Shown here: positions 13,956-18,128 of the stretch, in pieces
How the letters are laid out: each line of letters begins with the position of its first letter
How positions within the stretch are numbered: position 1 is the first letter of the stretch
Source: Chloroflexota bacterium
Lineage (GTDB): Bacteria; Chloroflexota; Anaerolineae; Promineifilales; Promineifilaceae
Assembly: GCA_008501785.1 (NCBI GenBank)
Contig: QQUD01000307.1
Span: forward strand, 1-18,128
Reading direction: 5' to 3'
Length of the DNA: 18,128 nt
Notes under the pieces: model-generated
Told to the model about the DNA's origin: nothing
Database searches by the model: none
The model's input: only the letters and a program-made list of their open reading frames with translations
Translations under genes and position numbers: made by a program

Positions 13956-16448
13956 ATGACTAATGACGACGAATTTGAAATGCCGCAATACCCCGATTTC
14001 TTAGATGCGATGCCGGGACTGCAGGATGATTTGTTTAGCGATACAGAAGATTCAGCCGATGAAGATGGCATTATTGAATGTGCCTTTTTGCCTTTGCGGG
14101 ACATCGTCTTATTTCCACAAATGGTGATGCCTTTGTTTATTGGCCGAGAACGTTCTCTCCTGGCTGTACAGGCGGCGGTTGATAACAATGAAAACTTGAT
14201 TGTTGCTACCCAAAGAGACAGCGAAATTTTAGACCCAACAGCGACTGACATTTTTAAATTGGGGACTGAAATTGCGATTGGTAAAGCACTGCGCATGCCC
14301 GATAACAGCACCAGCGTGCTGGCGCAAGGGCGTCGACGCGTAGAAGTCGTGGAATACTTGCAGTGGGAACCTTATATTCGCGTGCGGGCGAAGACTGTGT
14401 TTGAACCACTGGAATGGGACCGCAACACCGAAGCATTGATGCGAGCTGTTCTTACCTTGTTTGAAAAAATGGTTTCCCTCAATCGCAGCATGCCCGAAGA
14501 TGCGCTCACGTTTGCTATCAACATTGGCGAACCGGGCTGGCTGGCCGATTTTGTCGCATCTACGCTCACCATTGCGGTTGAAAGTCGCCAGGAAATTCTA
14601 GAAACGATTGACCCTTCGGTGCGGTTACAGCGGGTGAGCATTGTGCTTGCCAAAGAACTAGACATGCTGGAGTTGGAAGACCGGATTCACTCACAGGTGC
14701 AGCAAGAAGTAGACCGTTCGCAGCGCGAGCACTTCTTACGAGAACAAATGCGCGTGATTCAGGGCGAGCTGGGTGAAATGGATGTGTTTACCCAAGAATT
14801 GCATGAATTGCGCGATACGGCCGCTACCAAAGAATTGCCAAAAGAGGTCAGGGCCAGAATCGATAAAGAGATTGCTCGTTTATCGGCCATGCCCCCAATG
14901 TCACCAGAAGTTGGCATTATTCGCAATTATATTGACTGGATTATTGCGCTGCCCTGGGCTGAAGAATCAATTGATAAATTAGATGTGCCCTACGCGGCCA
15001 AAGTGCTTGATGGCGACCATTATGGATTGGATAAAGTAAAAGATCGCATTTTGGAATTTATTGCTGTCAAAAAGATTGCGTCTAAAAATATGCGCAGCCC
15101 GATACTTTGTTTTGTGGGGCCACCTGGAACTGGGAAAACATCGATGGGGCGGTCTATTGCTAATGCGTTGGGGCGCGAATTTGTGCGGATTAGTTTGGGC
15201 GGTGTGCGAGATGAGGCCGAAATTCGTGGTCATCGACGTACCTACATTGGCGCGATGCCGGGACGCATTGTGCAGGCAATGCGCCGTGCTGGGACGCGCA
15301 ACCCGCTGTTTATGCTCGATGAAATTGACAAGTTGGGTCATGATTTTCGTGGTGATCCATCATCGGCGCTGCTCGAAGTTTTAGACCCTGAGCAAAATGG
15401 CACTTTTTCTGACCATTATTTGGAATTGGATTATGATCTATCCAACATTTTGTTTATCACGACGGCCAACTTCTTAGACACGATTCCACCAGCGCTGCAA
15501 GACCGGATGGAAATGATTGAGTTTTCTGGCTATTTGGAAGAAGAGAAGCTGGAGATTTGCCGCCAGTTTTTAGTAGACCGACAGTTAGAGCAGCACGGCT
15601 TGACCGAAATGGGCATTCGTTTTGACGAAAATTCACTGAAAACGTTGATTCGAAATTACACGTTGGAAGCGGGTGTGCGTAATTTGGAACGTGAGATTGC
15701 CAATGTGTGTCGCAAAATTGCGCGCAATGTGGCCGAAGAAAAGCGCGTTGCCAAACGCATTTCTTCAAAACAGATTGATACGCTGTTGGGCCCGCCTCGT
15801 TTTTCCAAAGAGATGCTGCAAGAAAACGATGAAATTGGGGTGGCGACCGGCGTAGCCTGGACGGCTGCTGGCGGTGACATCATGTTTATTGAAGTGAACT
15901 TGATGCCTGGTAAAGGGCAGCTGACGTTAACCGGGCAGTTGGGTGATGTGATGCAGGAAAGCGCACAGGCGGCGTTAACGTATACACGCAGTCGTGCAGC
16001 GCAGTGGGGCATTGACCCAGGTCGGTTTGATAAAACAGACATTCATATTCATGTGCCAGAAGGGGCTGTGCCGAAAGATGGGCCATCTGCGGGTGTGCCG
16101 TTGGTAACGGCGCTCATTTCTGCATTTTCGGAACGCGCAATTCGCCGAGATGTGAGTATGACGGGGGAAATTACGCTGCGTGGGCGGGTGCTGCCGGTGG
16201 GTGGCATTCGTGAGAAAGTGCTGGCTGCACGTCGCGCTGGCATTCGCACATTTTTTATTCCCAAGAAAAATGAAAGCGATTTGCAAAATATTCCGAAGCG
16301 ATTGCGTGATGATATGAAGTTTGTGCCAATTGAACGGGTGCGCCAGGTGTTGGAAGCGTCTTTGCTAAAAGCGCCGTATGTGCAGAAGCCGCGCAAGTCG
16401 CCACCAACGATTCCCCCGATTCCGGCGCAGCAAGTGCCGCCTTCTTGA
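13956..16448 (+). CDS. lon: ATP-dependent protease Lon (LonA type, 830 aa)
   Basis: Cytoplasmic AAA+ serine protease that degrades damaged and regulatory proteins. Domains in order: acidic N-terminal extension (1-38, rich in D and E), LON substrate-binding domain (from L-P-L-R-D-I-V-L-F-P, 45-54, to about 240), coiled helical region (about 245-315), AAA+ with Walker A G-P-P-G-T-G-K-T (388-395), Walker B L-F-M-L-D-E-I-D (451-458) and sensor-2 G-V-R-N-L-E-R (573-579), and S16 protease domain with K-D-G-P-S-A-G-V (Ser711) and the catalytic Lys754 in I-R-E-K-V. All key residues are present. It ends with a Pro-rich tail (811-830). ATG 13956 follows AAGGA by ten bases; an upstream GTG (13905) would overlap folC. 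No exact ACGGCCGT occurs in it; one near match, ACGGCCGC, lies at 14817-14824. A terminator follows at 16574. Confidence 0.97.
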   Translation: MTNDDEFEMPQYPDFLDAMPGLQDDLFSDTEDSADEDGIIECAFLPLRDIVLFPQMVMPLFIGRERSLLAVQAAVDNNENLIVATQRDSEILDPTATDIFKLGTEIAIGKALRMPDNSTSVLAQGRRRVEVVEYLQWEPYIRVRAKTVFEPLEWDRNTEALMRAVLTLFEKMVSLNRSMPEDALTFAINIGEPGWLADFVASTLTIAVESRQEILETIDPSVRLQRVSIVLAKELDMLELEDRIHSQVQQEVDRSQREHFLREQMRVIQGELGEMDVFTQELHELRDTAATKELPKEVRARIDKEIARLSAMPPMSPEVGIIRNYIDWIIALPWAEESIDKLDVPYAAKVLDGDHYGLDKVKDRILEFIAVKKIASKNMRSPILCFVGPPGTGKTSMGRSIANALGREFVRISLGGVRDEAEIRGHRRTYIGAMPGRIVQAMRRAGTRNPLFMLDEIDKLGHDFRGDPSSALLEVLDPEQNGTFSDHYLELDYDLSNILFITTANFLDTIPPALQDRMEMIEFSGYLEEEKLEICRQFLVDRQLEQHGLTEMGIRFDENSLKTLIRNYTLEAGVRNLEREIANVCRKIARNVAEEKRVAKRISSKQIDTLLGPPRFSKEMLQENDEIGVATGVAWTAAGGDIMFIEVNLMPGKGQLTLTGQLGDVMQESAQAALTYTRSRAAQWGIDPGRFDKTDIHIHVPEGAVPKDGPSAGVPLVTALISAFSERAIRRDVSMTGEITLRGRVLPVGGIREKVLAARRAGIRTFFIPKKNESDLQNIPKRLRDDMKFVPIERVRQVLEASLLKAPYVQKPRKSPPTIPPIPAQQVPPS

Positions 16449-16504
16449 TCACAACAACAGATTGGAGACATCATGAACGTGGCACACCACCACCCATGAA
16501 AACC

Positions 16505-16551
16505 GTAGTGCGATTTGGTAAATCGCATATCGAATTAGCAATTCGATTTAC
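16505..16551. repeat. GTAG-footed double hairpin (REP/BIME-like)
   Basis: Two short hairpins in a row: TGCGATTT/AAATCGCA (16509-16527) and ATCGAATT/AATTCGAT (16529-16547), flanked by GTAG on the left and TTAC on the right. Layout is the same as at 10634-10690. It lies between lon and its terminator. Confidence 0.68.
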
Positions 16552-16573
16552 ACAGGATTAATAAACAGATTTG

Positions 16574-16600
16574 GGACCGAGAAACCCTCGGTCCTTTTTT
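16574..16600 (+). terminator. Rho-independent terminator after lon
   Basis: GGACCGAG (16574-16581), five-base loop, CTCGGTCC (16587-16594), then six T. It ends the folC-lon transcript about 125 bp after the lon stop, separating it from the protease gene downstream. Confidence 0.92.
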
Positions 16601-16685
16601 ATTGATGGCTCATGGGGTGTTTACAAAAAATTAACATTTTTGAGGCATGATTGGTAGTCAAGAAATTATTAGTTGGAGGTGAAGT

Positions 16686-17966
16686 TTGAAACAGTTATCG
16701 ATGCGATATTGGTTGATTTTGATAGTTGCAGTGATTGGGTTGGTTGGGTGTGGTCCGAATGTGACGGAAGCGCCGGAGGTGGTGGATGAGGTTGTGGTGG
16801 ATGAGGGGGGTGAAACGGCCGTTTCCCAACCATCCACCATCGCATCAACTGAAACCATCCAAACCAATCCTGGTGCGGGTGATATTGTTACCGAAAATAC
16901 TTACATTAGCTTATATGAACAAGTAAACCCGTCCGTTGTTGAAATACGGGTTGTATCACAAGGGTCAGCGATTGAAATAATCCCTGATGATGTTCCTGAA
17001 GATCATCCTGATTTACCGCCGGATTTTGAATTCCCTGAACTCGATCCATTTGATTCATTTCCCCAAAGTGGGCAAGGGTCTGGCTTTGTGTACGATAGTG
17101 ATGGGCATATTGTGACCAATAATCATGTCGTGGCCGGTGCAGATCGTGTAGTCGTCATTTTTGCCGATGATACCGAACTAGATGCGGTGGTTGTTGGTAC
17201 CGATCCAGATACAGACCTGACTGTGATTAAAATTGATGCCGACGAATTGAACGCAGCGCCGCTGGGGTTGGGTGATTCAGACAGCCTGCGAGTTGGCCAG
17301 ATTGTGGCGGCGATTGGCAATCCATTTGGGTTGGACGGTTCGATGAGCACGGGCATTATTTCTGGTCTGGGGCGGCTGCTGCCATCTGGGTCGCGAACCT
17401 CAACAGGTTCTCGATTTAGCATTCCTGACATCATTCAAACAGACACAGCGATTAATCCTGGCAACTCGGGTGGTCCGCTGTTGAACCTGGATGGCGAGGT
17501 GATTGGTGTGAACACGGCGATTGAGGCGATTGCGGGCGGTTTTGGCGGTGTTGGGTATGTGATTCCGTCGAACACGGTGCAGCAGGTGGTGCCGCAGTTG
17601 ATTGAAAACGGCCGTATTCAATACCCGTGGCTCGGCATTTCTGGCGTCACGCTCTCCAACGATTTAGCCATTGCCATGGACCTCGACCCAGAGCAAGATG
17701 GCGTGCTGGTGATGGAAGTTGTCGCAGACAGCCCTTCTGAAAAAGCAGAATTACGCGGCAGCGAAGAGACTGTGGAGATTGATGGCTTCACCGCGTTTGT
17801 TGGTGGCGATGTGATTGTGCAAATCGACGACATAGGTGTTCACGAGTTTGATGATTTGTTGGGGTATATTGTGGCAGAAACGGCCGTTGGCGACACCGTT
17901 ACCCTCCAAATCCTGCGCGACGGCGAACTTGAAACCGTCGAAGTCACTATGGAAGCTCGTCCTTAA
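16686..17966 (+). CDS. HtrA/DegP-like trypsin-fold protease, lipoprotein with PDZ domain (426 aa)
   Basis: Extracytoplasmic serine protease for protein quality control. A lipoprotein signal ends with L-V-G-C (19-22), so the protein is probably lipid-anchored through Cys22. An acidic, low-complexity linker follows (about 23-70). The trypsin-like domain shows G-S-G-F-V-Y (131-136), His147 in N-N-H-V-V, Asp177 in D-T-D-L-T-V-I and Ser261 in N-P-G-N-S-G-G-P; the triad is intact. One PDZ domain covers about 312-424. The 25-residue acidic insert between His-domain strands (100-126) is rich in D, E and P. Start: TTG 16686 lies five bases after GGAGGT (16675-16680); ATG 16701 would cut into the signal. 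Length and single PDZ resemble DegS/HtrA of Gram-positive-like and Chloroflexota lineages. Octamers at 16815, 17608 and 17880. Confidence 0.94.
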   Translation: MKQLSMRYWLILIVAVIGLVGCGPNVTEAPEVVDEVVVDEGGETAVSQPSTIASTETIQTNPGAGDIVTENTYISLYEQVNPSVVEIRVVSQGSAIEIIPDDVPEDHPDLPPDFEFPELDPFDSFPQSGQGSGFVYDSDGHIVTNNHVVAGADRVVVIFADDTELDAVVVGTDPDTDLTVIKIDADELNAAPLGLGDSDSLRVGQIVAAIGNPFGLDGSMSTGIISGLGRLLPSGSRTSTGSRFSIPDIIQTDTAINPGNSGGPLLNLDGEVIGVNTAIEAIAGGFGGVGYVIPSNTVQQVVPQLIENGRIQYPWLGISGVTLSNDLAIAMDLDPEQDGVLVMEVVADSPSEKAELRGSEETVEIDGFTAFVGGDVIVQIDDIGVHEFDDLLGYIVAETAVGDTVTLQILRDGELETVEVTMEARP

Positions 17967-17984
17967 AAACTGAACATATTTACC

Positions 17985-18015
17985 CAGGGGCGCAAATACA
18001 ACCTTTGCGCCTCTG
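17985..18015. terminator. CGCAAAGG-type hairpin between convergent genes
   Basis: CAGGGGCGCAAA (17985-17996) pairs with TTTGCGCCTCTG (18004-18015) with one G-T wobble, loop of seven bases. It sits 18 bases after the HtrA stop and 30 bases after the stop side of the zinc-ribbon gene. No T-run follows directly, so termination is likely but not certain. Sequence relates it to the repeat at 3598-3650. Confidence 0.6.
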
Positions 18016-18045
18016 TGCTAAACTCATTACGTTTATTTGATTTTC

Positions 18046-18128
18046 CTATTCTTCGAATTCGATACCACAGTGAGGACACTGCAAGGCTATTGCAGCCACA
18101 GCATGACCGCATTCCTCACACTCCCATA
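18046..18128 (-). CDS. Zinc-ribbon protein, C-terminal 26 residues (runs off the right edge)
   Basis: On the minus strand the last codons before TAG (18048-18046) read W-E-C-E-E-C-G-H-A-V-A-A-I-A-L-Q-C-P-H-C-G-I-E-F-E-E. Two C-x-x-C pairs 13 residues apart form a typical zinc ribbon. The rest of the protein is outside the window, so its role cannot be told. It converges on the HtrA gene. Confidence 0.75.
   Translation of the reverse strand, partial: WECEECGHAVAAIALQCPHCGIEFEE

Larger units (their letters stand above)
135..17887. repeat. Dispersed palindromic octamer ACGGCCGT (21 copies)
   Basis: Copies start at 135, 1007, 1900, 2727, 2930, 3498, 4087, 7894, 7944, 9260, 9658, 10176, 10485, 10900, 11099, 11436, 12851, 13465, 16815, 17608 and 17880. 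About 0.3 copies are expected by chance at equal base use. Twelve are the longer AACGGCCGTT. All lie in genes or gene remnants. They are read in three frames: T-A-V (12), G-R (7) and R-P (2). Counted by eye, so one or two may be missed. Confidence 0.9.

Noticed and set aside
16620..16670. Promoter for the HtrA gene
   Set aside because: TTTACA and TTAACA are present, but no -10 box lies at 16-18 bases; evidence is too weak to list.
1..18128. tRNA, rRNA, riboswitch, integrase or transposase genes
   Set aside because: I found no cloverleaf, conserved rRNA segment, known riboswitch core or recombinase motif while reading both strands.

Overview
The window reads as bacterial chromosome with about 45-50% GC in most of its genes and a clearly AT-rich middle (roughly 3.65-7.58 kb, about 35% GC where I counted by eye). 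The protein styles suggest a Chloroflexota (Anaerolineae-like) bacterium: Thr/Pro-rich extracytoplasmic linkers, a GldA/GldF/GldG-type ABC operon followed by a DUF4340-like gene, a lipoprotein HtrA protease, and a membrane TPR protein with an effector-associated (death-like adaptor) domain. This placement is inference; no rRNA or other marker gene is present.

Layout. (1) 1-3571, minus strand: a four-gene operon of ABC ATPase, ABC-2 permease, GldG-like substrate/auxiliary protein and the start of a DUF4340-like protein, behind a good sigma70-type promoter at 3722-3750. (2) 3572-8100: an accessory, AT-rich region. Its centre is a two-gene minus-strand operon with a 4-bp ATGA overlap (709-aa EAD-TPR membrane protein, then a doubly membrane-anchored LysM protein). 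Two 5'-truncated genes sit on either side of it: a DUF1508/YegP remnant on the left and an MFS C-terminal remnant on the right. (3) 8117-11880, plus strand: a tandem-GNAT acetyltransferase, an intact MFS exporter and an unrecognised protein with a possible ADP-ribosyltransferase-like core. (4) 11960-12358, minus strand: a small four-helix membrane protein. (5) 12532-17966, plus strand: folC and lon (14 bp apart), a Rho-independent terminator, then an HtrA/DegP-like lipoprotein protease. (6) The right edge holds the end of a minus-strand zinc-ribbon gene.

What stands out. The palindromic octamer ACGGCCGT occurs 21 times by my reading, where about 0.3 is expected by chance for 18 kb. All copies lie inside genes or gene remnants, usually as AAACGGCCGTTT-like cores encoding T-A-V, D/N-G-R or R-P. 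It behaves like a highly iterated palindrome, comparable to cyanobacterial HIP1 but with a different sequence. Intergenic spaces instead carry short inverted-repeat families: REP-like hairpins with a GTAG foot (four), TTCCCGGAAG elements (three), and CACAGAG and CGCAAAGG repeats. The EAD-TPR/LysM pair is the best candidate for a poorly described system: its predicted topology puts a LysM domain and TPRs outside the membrane and an adaptor domain inside.

How the genes work together: lon and htrA are both protein quality-control proteases, and folC/lon look co-transcribed. The Gld-type operon encodes one ABC machine. The EAD/LysM pair probably forms one membrane complex. The others look like independent housekeeping or accessory genes.
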